Positions 34,299 through 46,016 of a stretch of DNA of 64,000 nt are shown here, one piece after another. Position 1 is the first letter of the stretch, and every line of letters begins with the position of its first letter. This stretch comes from Cladosporium sp. IMV 00045 (lineage: Eukaryota; Ascomycota; Dothideomycetes; Cladosporiales; Cladosporiaceae). Below the pieces are notes generated by a model. The model saw only the letters and a program-made list of their open reading frames with translations, searched no databases and had not been told where the DNA came from. The DNA lies in the NCBI GenBank assembly GCA_001931905.2, contig MSJI02000715.1:27418-91417 (forward strand). Direction: 5' to 3'. A program made the position numbers and the translations under genes.

Positions 34299-37200
34299 AT
34301 GGCTGACCAGGACTGGAACGGTCTGCCGTATGGCCACTATGGAAACGCAATATATCAGACTGAAGAACGATCCTGGAGCTTTGAGAAAGTTCCGAATCAA
34401 CCGCGTGTGCTCGAGCAACTTGGAGTCTCAAAAACCATCACACCGTCTCCCGGTCTCGCCAGTTTCACGACTGACACCGATCTTGCCTTTGACCCGCCTT
34501 CCGTTCGCCAAAGCAAGCAGAGTGTTGAGGTCGCTCGATCTCATCCTGAATTCCAACCAGCAGCGTCAATCCTAGGGCCATTGCTTAAGATTTCAGAGGC
34601 TGTCACGGCTGCCAGTAAAAGGCACGATCCCGTTAAAGGATCTCTCCTATCTTTCGGACGTGTCTTCGACGAGCGCACTCGAAGATCTACTCAACTAGCA
34701 GCCTTTGCGACAGGCCCCACAGGAAGCGACGTAAGGGTCGTGCAAGTGCAACTGCAGAAGCATGGCTGGAATGACAGCAAGGACGTCTGGCTAGAGGTAC
34801 CAGTGATTTCCGGCGAGGAGACGACATGGCGAGGCGAAGGCGCCCCGATATTGCAGGTTCTGTTCGCGCAGCCTATCGAAAGTGGCGAGAATTTACTTGC
34901 GGTGCGAACGAGTTGTCGCACGATAATCTTCAAACCTGTTTTGAGAAAGTCGGGTCCAGCCCGGTTGCAGCTCAGGCTGTTGTTTGAATATGGCACAACC
35001 GGACGCGGTGACGACACCCATGCTGATGTGGCTTTCAATCCCTGGTTTCCTCGACAGTTTGCTGTGATCGATCAAGATGCGCGATGGAAAGTTATGGAGT
35101 TTTCAAACAGAGAATCTTCGGATGCTGTCTGCATTCGGTCTTCTCCATATGATGAGGATGGAGCGAGAAGAATTGCACTGAACGATGGCTGGGCTCGCGT
35201 GCTTTGGATTTACAACCCAAACACTGTCCTCGTCGCTACCAGGCATGCTGTGAGCCTCTACGACATTAGCTCGGATGCTTCGAGGCTTCAAGTTCTCCCG
35301 CTGAATGTATCAGAAGTGTCAGCATGGGTCTTGGACTTGGTCGCTGTACCTTCAGATGCGACGCGCGCTCTAGTATTGACTACGACGCACATACATTTGA
35401 TGCACGTGGATGACAGGAACGGGGAACCAAAAGCTCGGTCTATGATGCGCATACGGCATTTTCAGAATGCAGAGGATGTGTCTTTACGATTGGCACTTTC
35501 CAGAAATGAGGACTGTATGTATGCTTGTCCAGACGAGACACGACGTTTGCTAACATCGAATCAGTCTTGACGGTCATTATTCGCTCTGCCCTGAACCCGA
35601 ATCTTGTGGCGTACATGCTCGACCTTGAAAAAGACCATACGCCGTCACTTCACGACCCAGCGAGGTTTCAGCTGAAAGCTACCCTTGACGGCAACGCGGA
35701 TAGTCCCAACATTCTCGAATTTCACTTCCATTCTATATCGATTGGCGAGAAACGCTCTGCAAACGCCAATGACACGATTGCAGGACGCTTGCGCGCAGGC
35801 GACTGTCGGTTCGTCTCATTGATAGCTTTAGCGAACGACTTGGCCATATCGAGCTTGCTATACTTGGATCGACCAACGACCTATCGCGTCAACGAACTTC
35901 AAGCTCCAGAATGGAGCGGCAGGCTAGTCGGAACGACCTCGAAGATCAAAGAACATTTTGTGACAGATGAGCCACCGCTTGCGTCAGAAATGTTTGACGA
36001 GATGACCGAGCCCGTAGCCGCATACATCAGGCAACGTAGAGAACACGCGAAACGTTTGCGCGGGCTTCAATGGACTCTCCAACATGAAAGTACGGCTCGA
36101 AAGATTGAAACAAACCTCCGGCCTGCATTGAACGTGATGGACACCTTAGCTCGAATGCGAGAGCTCCTCGAACAGCCGGTTGACGCTGACACTGCAGTGG
36201 TGAAGACTGCACTGGAGCTCTCGAACGGTGAATTGACCATAACCGACATGGACTCTGCATCGGCGCAGATGGAGCAGCTAAACACGATCACTCCGCCACC
36301 TTCGCAGGCTATGGATCAAACAGATGACGCCAGCGCTCAAAGCATGAAATACACCCTTGCAACTGTTGCAACATTTATGCAACCCGGCTGGCAAGATCAG
36401 CGTCTGTCAGCAAACAACTTCGCCAATGCTTACAACTCAATCGTTTCATATTGGATCTCTCCACTATCAAGCTCCGTCCCCGGACGGATTCGTTTAGCAA
36501 AAGAACAGCTAGCACGTCGACTTGCCGCAGACATCACATTAGCCAGCCACAAACTACGCCCCGAACCCATCGCAGAACCCGTCGAAACCCAACAAGACGA
36601 GAAACCCGAAAGCCAAAGCCAAACCCAAAGCCAAACCTGGGACCTGCCCATGCGCGTCGCAGAACTCCCCCAAACCCAAACAAACCAATTCAGCAACACC
36701 CTGGCCTCTCAATCCGCCCTCCCCACGCCCTCACCAACAGGTACCCCCTCCGTCACGACAGCCTCCAGCCGCACCTCCGCCTTCACCTCACTTGAAGTTT
36801 CGCGTTTGCGAAAATACGCCACCTTCACCAAACCCGCACCACCCTCCCTGCCGCGTTCCCTGAACAAGATCCTTTCCCACTGGACCCCCGGCGCCGACCC
36901 TGCGAACTATGACTGGCTCAGCACATCCCGCCAGATAACGCAGCAGACGCAGGACGAAGAGGCCGACTCGCAGCTCACGGAAAAGCAGCGCGCGCGCTTG
37001 CACCGGAAAGCCGAGAGGCATATTCGCCGACAGCGCAAGGAGGCCGCGGCCAGTCAGCAGCAGCATTTGGCGAGTAGTCAGATGCCGGAGTTGGTGGTGA
37101 GTGCCAGCCAGCCGCAGGTTGGGGGAGGGAGGAGCGAGCAGGCAAGGCCGCCGCCGGGTTTCGGTGGGATGGTGGGAGGGAGTAGTCAGAGTTTCGCTCC

Positions 37201-37306
37201 TGGTGTGGCGAGTCAGGCGGTGCCGGGGAGGTTTGGTGGGACTGCTGGGTTTGGTGGTGGTGCGGCGAGGACGCCGGCGAAGAAGAAGAGGAAGCAGGGG
37301 TTCTAG
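34299..37306 (+). CDS. RRN6: RNA polymerase I initiation factor Rrn6-like
   Basis: I predict join(34299..35514, 35565..37306), 985 aa, with one 50-nt intron (GTATGT to ATCAG). The frame is restored exactly, the junction reading NED-F-LTVIIRS. The start has LPYGHYGNAIY, the family's opening motif. A beta-propeller-like region (about 80-520) is followed by a helical part. Gln/Ser-rich tails (SQSQTQSQTW) precede a basic C-terminal signal, KKKRKQGF. Rrn6 with Rrn7 and Rrn11 forms the core factor that recruits RNA polymerase I to the rDNA promoter in the nucleolus. Yeast Rrn6 is 894 residues. Confidence 0.9.
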
Positions 37307-38427
37307 ATACTTATCGTGCATATTTACCTACCTAGTATATAGGGACAATTTTTCAAATATCCGATACGAGTCTACTTTGTGCAGCATGGCCTTGTCGGTG
37401 GGAGGTATCTATTGGTATATTAAATACAGTCACACAAAATCCACTCGACGGGACCAAGTTTCTTCCAGCCTCGCAAGGATGGATTGCCAGCTGTTGTCTA
37501 CATGCACGTAGTCGAACGTAAGTTATGTGTCGATTTGAAGCTACATGTATTCACGCGTCTCTCCACGAATTCGACGTGTCAATCAGGCCGCCAGACGTGG
37601 TGAGATCCACTCAGGGCATAAAGGCAGAGCACAAGCGTCTTGTTCGGCTCGGATAGTTCTAAGCCCCCTTGTTGAAAGTGGGCCGAGCATTGTAATGGTG
37701 GAGCTGTGATTGGCGTGGGATAGCTGCTTAGCGCGCCTTGCCCAGATTTGAGGTGGGAGCTAGGAATGCGTTCATCTTGCAAATGCGCGTAATGGATTTG
37801 ATTGTTGTTTGTTCACGTTCTGTCCATGGATGATGGTAAGTAGATATGGTCAATAATATGGCAAAATACTCGTTGTTGCTGTGCAGACTTCAAGGCAACA
37901 CGTTTGCTCGTAGTGCAATGTTCCACCCCGTTGCCTATCGCCTCTTGCATGTTGGACAGGCATTCGAGATGAAAGTGTCAAGGAGCATAAACAAAGCCAA
38001 GCCCCTTGTGCAACTCTTCCAACAGGGAATCCTGCTTTGACTCCTTGACCATCCAAGCAGTCTTGTCCTTAGACTTTGCATATCATCGACGGATCTAGGG
38101 AGCTCTCTCTCTTCTCAGCTCGAGTATATCTGCACAATCTCTCTCGTTCGCTTCCCTCCGCCCCGCCCTGCGTGTTTCACAGCGCCACCTTCTTTTCCCT
38201 TGTGACATCTACGCCCGTGCCACAGCTACAAGACTACTACTACTTAGCACGTCCATCACCTCTTCTACTACCACCTTACCAGATACCCACCAACACCGCC
38301 ATTCCTTCGTCTGTCAACTCTAATAATCAATCACACACTCACATACAAACGCGATACATAATCCTTCACTGGCCACGCCCTCTTAATCCTTCCTCTGCCA
38401 GAACTCATCTCCCTCAATACAAACACA
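37307..38427 (+). other. Intergenic region with pyrimidine-rich leader of PhoD-like gene
   Basis: No gene is supportable in these 1.1 kb. From about 38110 the plus strand becomes CT-rich, a common feature of highly transcribed filamentous-fungal promoters, and the ATG follows in a CAACACAATGGC context. Confidence 0.5.
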
Positions 38428-40668
38428 ATGGCAACCGCCGCCGTCCAACAGGCACAAGTGCCGGGCGCGTCGCATCCCCTCGACCAAACCACCGGCCTCC
38501 CCGCAAACACTGGATATGCGCCGGCGCAGGACGCGTCCGTAGTACAACCAAACACCACCGCGTCCTCGTCCAGCAATGGCGTGGGCGCTGGACCCCAAGT
38601 CCTCAACACCAGCGATGGATTGGAAGTCATCTGTGGACCATTGTTGAACTACAGGCGCATGAGCGGCGAGAACACGGACAACCCGATTTGGCACGGCAGT
38701 GTGCTCGTCGTGAGCACCCCGGGCAACATCCCTGAGCGCCTCACTCTGCAGAATGCTGCTGCCGGCAGTGCTGGCCAGCCACAGCAGCGCGAGGGAACGA
38801 AGCTGTACGAGGACAAGAAGAGCGCTTTCTGGCAATTCTCCATTGAGGTGCCGTTCCTCGACCAGGAGTCTGTTTGGGAGTACAGCATCCCGCGCATGAG
38901 GACGGTCGACGGCAAGAGCGTCGACAAGCCGATGCGCTTCTTCGTCCCTTCCAAGAACGAGAGCATGCGCATCATGTTCCACTCCTGCAATGGCTTTTCC
39001 GTAGGAACGGACGAGGATGCCTGGTCCGGTCCGGCTCTGTGGAACGATGTTCTGCGCGTGCACGCCGAGCAGCCCTTTCATGTCATGATCGGAGGCGGCG
39101 ATCAAATCTACAACGACAGCGTCCGCGTCGACGGCCCTTTGAAGCCGTGGACTGACATTGGAAACCCGGAGAAGCGTCGCCATTTCCCATTCGGCGAGGA
39201 CATGCGCGCGCAATGCGATAAGTACTATTTCGACAACTACGTCAAATGGTACGGCATGGCTCCTTTCTCCAATGCCAATGGTCAGATTGCGCAGTTGAAC
39301 ATCTGGGACGACCATGACATTATTGACGGCTTCGGATCGTACACGGATCATTTCATGAGGTGTGCCGTCTTCCGTGGCATTGGCGGTGTTGCGCACAAGT
39401 ACTACATGCTTTTCCAGCACCATCTGCCACCACCACTCAGCACCTTCACTACGGATGCGCCTGAGACTACCGGTGGGCATGCGAAGACGACTCCCGGTGA
39501 CCCTACGCAACTTCAGAGCTCGTACGTTGCGAAGATTGAGCATGAGGATCCCAGCTACATTATCGGCAAGAGACCCGGACCGTACGTCGAAGAGTGCAGC
39601 AGGCATATCTTCTGTCAGCTGGGCAAGCGCATGGCTTTCCTGGGCATTGATGCAAGGACAGAGCGTACGCGCCACCAGATCAATTACCCCGAGACCTACG
39701 AGCAGATCTGGAACCATGTCGATGCACATGTCACCAAGTCCAATGGGTCTATTCGCCACCTTGTCTTGTTGCTTGGTGTCCCCATTGCCTACCCTCGTCT
39801 GCAGTGGCTTGAGAACATCCTCCGCTCCCCGTTCATCGCGCCCCTCCGTCTCCTCAACAAGCGTTTCGGCGTGGCCGGCAGCTTCTTCAACCAATTCGAC
39901 GGCGGAGTTGATCTCCTCGACGATCTTGACGACCACTACACCGCCGGCCAGCACAAGAAGGAGCGCAAAGAACTGATCCTCCGCCTCCAAGACCTCGCCA
40001 AAAAGCACTCGATGCGCGTCACCATCCTGGGCGGAGACGTCCACCTCGCCGCCCTCGGCCGCTTCTACAGCAAGCCCGAGCTGAACATCGCCGCCGAAGC
40101 CGACTGGCGCTACATGCCCAACATCGTCTCGTCGGCCATCACCAACAAACCGCCACCATCCGCCGTCGCCAACCTCCTCGCCAAGCGCAACAAAATCCAC
40201 CACCTCAACCACGAAACCCACGAGACCCTCCTCGAGCTCTTCGACAAGAACCCCGGCGCCGGCGAGCCGGGCGTCAAGCCCAAATCCGCAGACAACAACA
40301 AGGCCACCATGCCGAGTAGGAACTACGCCATCATCACCGAATCCCACCCGCACACCGGCGCCGTCAGTGCGAACGGCATCACCAACGGCGCCAACCCCGA
40401 AATTCCCAACGGCACTGCCGACAGCACGACTTTCACCACGCCCAAAAACCCGCGCGAACCCCTGCACATCGGCGAACAAGGCGCCGGCACCTCTCACGCG
40501 GCCGCTTCGGGGACCAAACGCACAAATCTCGCCGGTCCGGACGGCTTGGATGTGTGTATTCGCGTGGAGAAGAACCCGAGCGACAGGGAGGGGCACACGG
40601 AGGGGTATGGCTTCAGCATCCCCGCGTTGGATGTTAAGGGTTATGAGGGGAGGGGGGAGAAGTGGTAG
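38428..40668 (+). CDS. PhoD-like metallophosphatase
   Basis: Single exon, 746 aa, no signal peptide. The metallophosphatase core is visible: HVMIGGGDQIYND (about residue 213), LNIWDDHDIIDGFGSYTD (about 290), RTRHQINYPETYEQ (about 414) and TILGGDVHLAALGRFYS (about 532). These supply the Asp, His and Asn ligands expected of PhoD-type enzymes. The protein belongs to the long intracellular fungal PhoD-like group rather than the secreted bacterial alkaline phosphatases. The substrate is not known. The C-terminus is disordered and rich in Asn, Thr and Pro. An antisense frame of 737 codons covers the whole gene and is a shadow of biased codon use. Confidence 0.93.
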   Translation: MATAAVQQAQVPGASHPLDQTTGLPANTGYAPAQDASVVQPNTTASSSSNGVGAGPQVLNTSDGLEVICGPLLNYRRMSGENTDNPIWHGSVLVVSTPGNIPERLTLQNAAAGSAGQPQQREGTKLYEDKKSAFWQFSIEVPFLDQESVWEYSIPRMRTVDGKSVDKPMRFFVPSKNESMRIMFHSCNGFSVGTDEDAWSGPALWNDVLRVHAEQPFHVMIGGGDQIYNDSVRVDGPLKPWTDIGNPEKRRHFPFGEDMRAQCDKYYFDNYVKWYGMAPFSNANGQIAQLNIWDDHDIIDGFGSYTDHFMRCAVFRGIGGVAHKYYMLFQHHLPPPLSTFTTDAPETTGGHAKTTPGDPTQLQSSYVAKIEHEDPSYIIGKRPGPYVEECSRHIFCQLGKRMAFLGIDARTERTRHQINYPETYEQIWNHVDAHVTKSNGSIRHLVLLLGVPIAYPRLQWLENILRSPFIAPLRLLNKRFGVAGSFFNQFDGGVDLLDDLDDHYTAGQHKKERKELILRLQDLAKKHSMRVTILGGDVHLAALGRFYSKPELNIAAEADWRYMPNIVSSAITNKPPPSAVANLLAKRNKIHHLNHETHETLLELFDKNPGAGEPGVKPKSADNNKATMPSRNYAIITESHPHTGAVSANGITNGANPEIPNGTADSTTFTTPKNPREPLHIGEQGAGTSHAAASGTKRTNLAGPDGLDVCIRVEKNPSDREGHTEGYGFSIPALDVKGYEGRGEKW

Positions 40669-41118
40669 GATCGCTTCTTGTAAGATCGAGTGATTGGTGA
40701 AGGGGCATTGATGGGAAAGACTGGTCCTTGGATGTTGTTCCTTTGATTGATTTGATTGATTTGTCTTCTTGAGTTTTGATTTTAATGGTGGGGCGTAGGG
40801 TAGGGATACCCTTTATAGTTATTTTTTTCGATATTCACTTGTTGGTTTGCTTTACTTGGGTAATTTGTTCCATCGAATAGTCGATAGTTGTAATTTCGCA
40901 GGAATGCTTACCTTTCTACTCGCGATCTTGCCCTTGCCCTTGACCTTGTTCCATTCTCGTGATGGAAATGGACTGTTGGAATCTCGATTAGTTCGCGAAT
41001 CCAAATTTACTCTTCTTCTTCATTGCCATAATCACCGAAATAATTCGACTGGATTTACAGACTCTTTGGGGCTACATACCATACCTCTCGCTCCCTCTCT
41101 CACGCCACCCACAGCCTA
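40669..41118. other. Convergent 3' intergenic region
   Basis: These 450 bp lie between the stop of the PhoD-like gene and the stop of the M6-like peptidase gene. They contain T-rich sequence suitable for 3' ends and no gene. Confidence 0.5.
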
Positions 41119-43206
41119 CTAAATCCCAACCCAACACTCCCCCCTCGCCTTCACCCCCTGATCACCCTCCATCGTAGCTTCCAGCACGACTCTCGCTTTC
41201 CTCCCAGCGCCCGCTTCGGCTCCCACGGCGACTTTGACTTGCGTCTCGTCTTTGCCGCCTGAGGGGGCGGAGGCGAGCGCGTTGGGGAGGGCGACGTGCC
41301 AGCCTTCTCCGCCTTCTGCGACGGAAGCGCTGAGGCGGTAGATGGAGGATGCGAAGTGCGAGGCAATAGTGGTGTTGGACGAGGGGGAGGGAGGGCTGGT
41401 GTTCAGCAGGGGGAAAGTGCAGGTTCCGGAAAAGGTCAGTGTGCTGTTACCGGGAGTGTGGGTGCTCTTGCTGAGGGAAGGGGTGAATTTTCCTTTCTTC
41501 ACTTTCACGGCGGAAGAAGTCGGAGCGGTTGCGTTGAGAGCCCGCACGCCGACGGTATAGTGCAGCACGTCCTGCTCATCCCGCGACGGGGCGATGATGT
41601 AGAAATGCAGCCCGTTCGGCTCGTCGACGTACTCATACTCGCTTCCCGAGCGCGTGCCGGCGTGGAACAGCGCGTCCGCCAATTGGCGGTAGTCGCCGAT
41701 GGTGATGTACTGCTCCGTGCCGTCCGGGCGGACGAAGTCGAGCAGGCGGATGTCCTGCGGGTTGGCGTCGATGGTCCATTGGAAAGGCGCGGGCCGGTCG
41801 GCGTCTTTGGTCTTGCTGAGCATGACGCCGTGGTCGGGCTGGAAGCTGTCGGCGCCCATGCGGTCGATCACTTCGAGGTTGTAGTTGTTGTACCCGCCGC
41901 CGTCGCACAGGGGTTCGACGGTCTGGTTGCACGCGGGGGACAGGTCGGTGCCCATGACGAGGTGAACGCCCATGAGGCCCTCGCCTGCGGGGTCGGGGTG
42001 GATGACGCGTGCGGTGAGGTCGGCGACCAGCACGCCGCCTTGCTGGGAGAGCTCGTCCCGCGTGACGCGCAGGATGCTGGAGTTGTCGACGAGGCCGATA
42101 CGCATTTTATCGCCCATCGTGTGGGTTGAGCCAAGAGAGCCGCCTTGCAGGGAGGGGATTTGCCAGCGCGTGTGAGGCCCGCCGGGTCCGTTGAAACTGC
42201 CGCGGGACATCATCGACCATGGCCCTGTGTAGGCTCGTACTTGTTGCGAAGCGTAGGGGTTGTTGTAGTTGTCGCCGATGCCAAGGAGGTGGGTCAGCTC
42301 GTGAGCGTAGGTTCCCATGCCTGAGCTTTCACCTTGCGTCGACGAGCCGCGGCCAGCATTCGGCCAGATGGTGGACGCCGCCGCCCAAGATGTCCAATTC
42401 ACATAGCGAGTTTGCGCCCAGTCTGGCAGACTGCTGTTTCCTGGCGGGCCGAACTCTGGAGGGACGTCCTCGGGTCCGTCGAAGAGCATCTGGCCGAACT
42501 CCTGCCAAGTGGAAGACTCGTCCTGACCGGCTGAGAGGATAAAGACCAGCTCGTAGGCATCGGCAGTCTCGTTGCCGACGTCAGCCCTCCACGCTCCCAG
42601 AGCGTCGGTTCGAAGATCGATAGAGCAAGGTCCCGGATCCGGGCAGGCATCTTCGTTAAAGCCACCCTCCTCATCATCCACACCATACTGGTAGGAAAGA
42701 CTCGGCATGCGATAAGCACCAAAAGCAGTCAAGTCGACGCCATACTTGCCGCCGGAGTCTTCCATCCAGTATTCGTGCAGAGTGCGGTTGCGGTTGAGGT
42801 CCTGCGGCTTGTTGAGCAAGTCTCTGTAGAAGGCCGGGACGTCCTCGCGGCGCAGGCTGTTGGCCGCGGCTTGCGGGTTGGTGAAGACGGTCGAGTTCTC
42901 CGGCATGGTGATGACGAATTCGGCGTCTGGGTAGTCGACCGCCACCAGGGCGATGTTGAAGTTTCGTTCTGTTCCTGTGCGCGTGGGATCGTACCACCTG
43001 TCGCCCGGCGTGGGGACGAAGTCTTCCCATAGCATGTCGTCGGGATTAGTCCAGTCTTGCGGGTCGAGGATGGCGAAGGGGTCTGCTGCTGCTGCATCGT
43101 CATCTGGTCCATAGCCGGTCTTGTCATTCACAGGCAAAGCACGCGCAAGAGTCGTCCCAGCAGCCAGCGCCACCAGCGCGGTCGAAGGTGCACCCTTAAC
43201 AAACAT
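41119..43206 (-). CDS. Secreted M6-like zinc metallopeptidase
   Basis: Single exon, 695 aa from the ATG at 43206. A start nine codons upstream (43233) is also open, but the inner one gives a cleaner signal peptide (MFVKGAPSTALVALAAGTT, then ARALP). The zinc site HELTHLLGIGDNY lies near residue 300, with the HExxH pair and a downstream Asp. This agrees with the M6 (immune-inhibitor-A-like) metalloprotease group found in fungi and bacteria. Many Asn-X-Ser/Thr sites and Cys pairs fit an extracellular protein. A beta-rich C-terminal domain follows. The likely role is extracellular protein breakdown. The gene is tail-to-tail with the PhoD-like gene. Confidence 0.85.
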   Translation of the reverse strand: MFVKGAPSTALVALAAGTTLARALPVNDKTGYGPDDDAAAADPFAILDPQDWTNPDDMLWEDFVPTPGDRWYDPTRTGTERNFNIALVAVDYPDAEFVITMPENSTVFTNPQAAANSLRREDVPAFYRDLLNKPQDLNRNRTLHEYWMEDSGGKYGVDLTAFGAYRMPSLSYQYGVDDEEGGFNEDACPDPGPCSIDLRTDALGAWRADVGNETADAYELVFILSAGQDESSTWQEFGQMLFDGPEDVPPEFGPPGNSSLPDWAQTRYVNWTSWAAASTIWPNAGRGSSTQGESSGMGTYAHELTHLLGIGDNYNNPYASQQVRAYTGPWSMMSRGSFNGPGGPHTRWQIPSLQGGSLGSTHTMGDKMRIGLVDNSSILRVTRDELSQQGGVLVADLTARVIHPDPAGEGLMGVHLVMGTDLSPACNQTVEPLCDGGGYNNYNLEVIDRMGADSFQPDHGVMLSKTKDADRPAPFQWTIDANPQDIRLLDFVRPDGTEQYITIGDYRQLADALFHAGTRSGSEYEYVDEPNGLHFYIIAPSRDEQDVLHYTVGVRALNATAPTSSAVKVKKGKFTPSLSKSTHTPGNSTLTFSGTCTFPLLNTSPPSPSSNTTIASHFASSIYRLSASVAEGGEGWHVALPNALASAPSGGKDETQVKVAVGAEAGAGRKARVVLEATMEGDQGVKARGECWVGI

Positions 43207-43264
43207 TTCCAGAATATTGACGCCGTGAAGCACTCAGAAAAACCGCCGCGTCTTCCATGGCCGT

Positions 43265-43275
43265 TAATATATATA
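43265..43275 (-). promoter_or_regulatory. TATA box of the M6-like peptidase gene
   Basis: TAATATATATA (plus strand) reads as a TATA element on the minus strand, about 60 bp upstream of the ATG at 43206. The transcription start was not seen. Confidence 0.5.
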
Positions 43276-44221
43276 CCCAACCGACAGGGTATGCAAGTAG
43301 TGAGGTCAATGCCGCGCACGCATGGTCCCGAGGTAGAATTTACCGTATGATCGAATGGCAAGGGCAGAATGATAGCTGCATGAATTGAGCCAGTACGACA
43401 TTCCTCATGCAGCATAGCAGGCTCTTGGAGAATGAACGGACGGGCTTGGCGGATGTGACCTGCTTGATTGAGAAGCTTATCGTGTCTATCAACGATGATG
43501 AAGGGGAGGAGGAATAAAGTGGAGTGGAGATAGAGTGCAGCTTGGGTTTGCGGGGCTTGCTTGTTGGTGCGACGGTTCCTTCTTCTTGTCCTGGAGTGAG
43601 TATTTGGACATCCAATGGGATGTTGTCTTCAGCTCTATTTCATGATGGGGGAGCCCGGCAATGGAATGACAAAACTTGCTGTCATCAAAAGTAAATTCAT
43701 GCATACTTCTCCACGCAAGTTGAAGAACAGTCAACGACAGCAGACCCATAGGTAAATCCACTTCTCATCTCCCCGAGAATGTTTTCGGAAGTGAAAATCG
43801 CCCAAGACACGAGGTCGGTTCTTGGTGGAAGAAGGCAGGAACGATATGCATGGTAACGCCCTTCTGTCAACTGCGTCACTCCAAAAATGTTTGCCGTTCT
43901 GGCCGTGGCGCATAGATTCCCTCGATTACTACCCAAGCCATTGACTACCAGGACATGAGAAGAATATGAGAAAATCCGAAACAGTACCATTTTTGTATAA
44001 TAAAATCCTATAACCAATCCTGTCGCGAGATTCCACGAGATAATTTTGAATCCAAGAGGGAAAAGAAAGGAAAAAGAAGAAGATGAAAATTATCCAACAC
44101 GAAGTTCTTCCCGAAAAGGATCTCTAGCAACCAAGTCATTTGTTTGGCTTTCTGTGCATCTGTGTTGTTCTGTGGTCGTTCTTTGTGTTATGCTGGTGAG
44201 TGCGTGCGTGCGTGCGTGCGT
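43276..44221. other. Intergenic region with GTGC repeat near the GH17 3' end
   Basis: Apart from promoter sequence for the M6-like gene I see no gene here. A tract of GTGC/GCGT tetranucleotides (44199-44221) directly follows the GH17 stop codon on the minus strand. Confidence 0.5.
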
Positions 44222-45281
44222 TTACTCCTCGTCGCACTTGAGCGAGAAGCCCTGCTTGAGGGAGCGGTCGGCCTGGTCGAGAGCATTAGTATGTGTGCGC
44301 TCTGGATGGATGAAGAGAACGGAGGTTTCAACTCACGTTCATGGCACCCCACTTGGTCTCGTCCCTGGACTGGCCGTTGTCACCGGTGGAGTGAGGCTTC
44401 CAGGGCTCGTCGAAGGCCTCGAAGTAGAATGTGTTGATGCCCCAGTCGAGGGCGCCGCAGCTGTGAGAATTGCGTTAGCTTTCATGCACATTCTGTACCC
44501 TCCGTTCTTGATTGTCCACTTACACAGCGTGGTGGAAGTAGTCGTGAGCATTCTTGGTGCCAGCCTTGGCGTTGTCGTAGTCGTCACCGCCATCGGTGGG
44601 CCAGCCCGTCTCGCCGTTCCAGAACTCGACGGCATCGAGGGAGCCGGAGATGTCCTGGATGTGGCCGAGGGCCTGCTGGATGTCGTCGAAGTAGGTCTCG
44701 GTGGCGCCCTCGCCGACGTTGTCGCCCTGCCAGTACGCGAAAGCGTTGGCGAGGATGAGCTTGACGCCGCCCTTGATGAGGGCGTCGCCGGTGCCGTCCT
44801 TCCACTTGTTCCAGCTGTCGGCGGTACCGATCAGGGTGCCGGGGAGGGCGTCGCCGATCTCGTTGATCTGCTCGAGGAGCTTCTCGGCAGTGTAGCTGCC
44901 GCGGTAGAGACCCTCGGAGCCGACGGTGACGGCGTAGACCTGGTCCTTGAACTTGGGCACGTACTCGGTGAGAGCGTCCTTGTCCTTCTTGAAGCTGTCC
45001 TCGACATCAGGCCAGACACCGAGGATGACCTGGAAGCCCTTGCTCTTGGCCGCGGGCAGGATCTGCTGGGCAGCGTTGCAGTCGCTGGCGGAGTAGCCGC
45101 GGACGATCTTGCTGCCGGTGTGCTCGGCGATGGAGTCGAAGTCCTTTTCGTAGTCGGCCTGGTACTTGCAGGAGCCGTCCTCAAGTTTGGTGCCCAGGGC
45201 GAAACCCAGCTTGCCCTTGGAGGCAGCGAGAGCCGGCGAGGCGGCGACGAGAGCCAGAGAAGCGAAAGCCGCGGTGCGCAT
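44222..45281 (-). CDS. GH17 beta-1,3-glucanase, BGL2 type
   Basis: I predict complement(join(44222..44272, 44337..44460, 44524..45281)), 310 aa; two introns of 64 and 63 nt are both GT-AG and in phase. The signal peptide is MRTAAFASLALVAASPALA. Catalytic residues are visible: the proton-donor Glu in AVTVGSEGLYRG and the nucleophile Glu in EFWNGETGWPTDGG. The length is close to yeast Bgl2 (313 aa). There is no GPI signal; the protein ends in FSLKCDEE. It is predicted to act at the cell wall as a beta-1,3-glucan hydrolase/transglycosylase. A 428-codon open frame on the opposite strand is a codon-bias shadow. Confidence 0.94.
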
Positions 45282-46016
45282 GTTGATGATGAACTTCCCG
45301 TGAGATCGTTTCAGGCAAGGGCTTGTAAATGAAGAGAGGGCGCGAGATCGAATGTGGTCAGCTCGCGGTCTGACTAGTGAAGGAGGGTGATGATGGTGTT
45401 GATGAAGGTGAATGCCAATGCAAAAAGAGTGTTGCAAGGAAAAGATGCAAGAAAGTGGTGTGGATCCAAAAGACAAGGGAACGACTTGGGGGAAGTGTTT
45501 GAAAGGGCTGAGATGAGGTGAGTTGTTGACGGGTTCTCGACTCCTACCCCTGATTTAGCGCCGGAAGCCGCGTCTACACCTCCACTTGGTGTGCACCCAA
45601 AGTTGCCAAACTCGGGGAAGTGATGTCACGTGCGGAGGAGATGAGATTGGGAACGGTGAAGATCTAACGGTTGTGTCGTCGTCGATATAATTATAGAAAT
45701 AGTAAGGTAGCAATAGGGAGGAATTGATACGTTAATGCTAGAAGAACGATACTCCGCAGTATCTCAGACACAGACATGCAAGTCGCTCAAGCTCAAGCTT
45801 CACACACGTGGTGAGCCACAGATTCACAAGCACATGCATGTCAGGGTATGTAGTACAGATCGAAAGAAGAAAAAGTTGCATATATAGTACTGTACATGTG
45901 GTGTGTTACATTATCGTCCTACTCTATCAGTCATGTCTATACACAGTTACTCTCCGGGTATATCGAGTCATCACAATGTCTATCCCAAGCAAGACCCACG
46001 AAGAACCACTCCCATC
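45282..46016. other. Promoter side of the GH17 gene
   Basis: These 735 bp lie between the GH17 start and the carrier stop, both on the minus strand. The region contains ACGTG/CACGT motifs (near 45629) and a CCCCT motif (near 45547). No gene is supportable. Confidence 0.45.

Noticed and set aside
38383..40596. A 737-codon open frame antisense to the PhoD-like gene
   Set aside because: It lies wholly over a gene with clear metallophosphatase motifs; its composition (Val, Ala, Gly, Glu) is that of an antisense shadow of GC3-rich codons.
44046..45332. A 428-codon plus-strand frame over the GH17 gene
   Set aside because: It is antisense to exons with GH17 catalytic motifs and signal peptide, and has repetitive Val/Leu/Gly/Glu composition.
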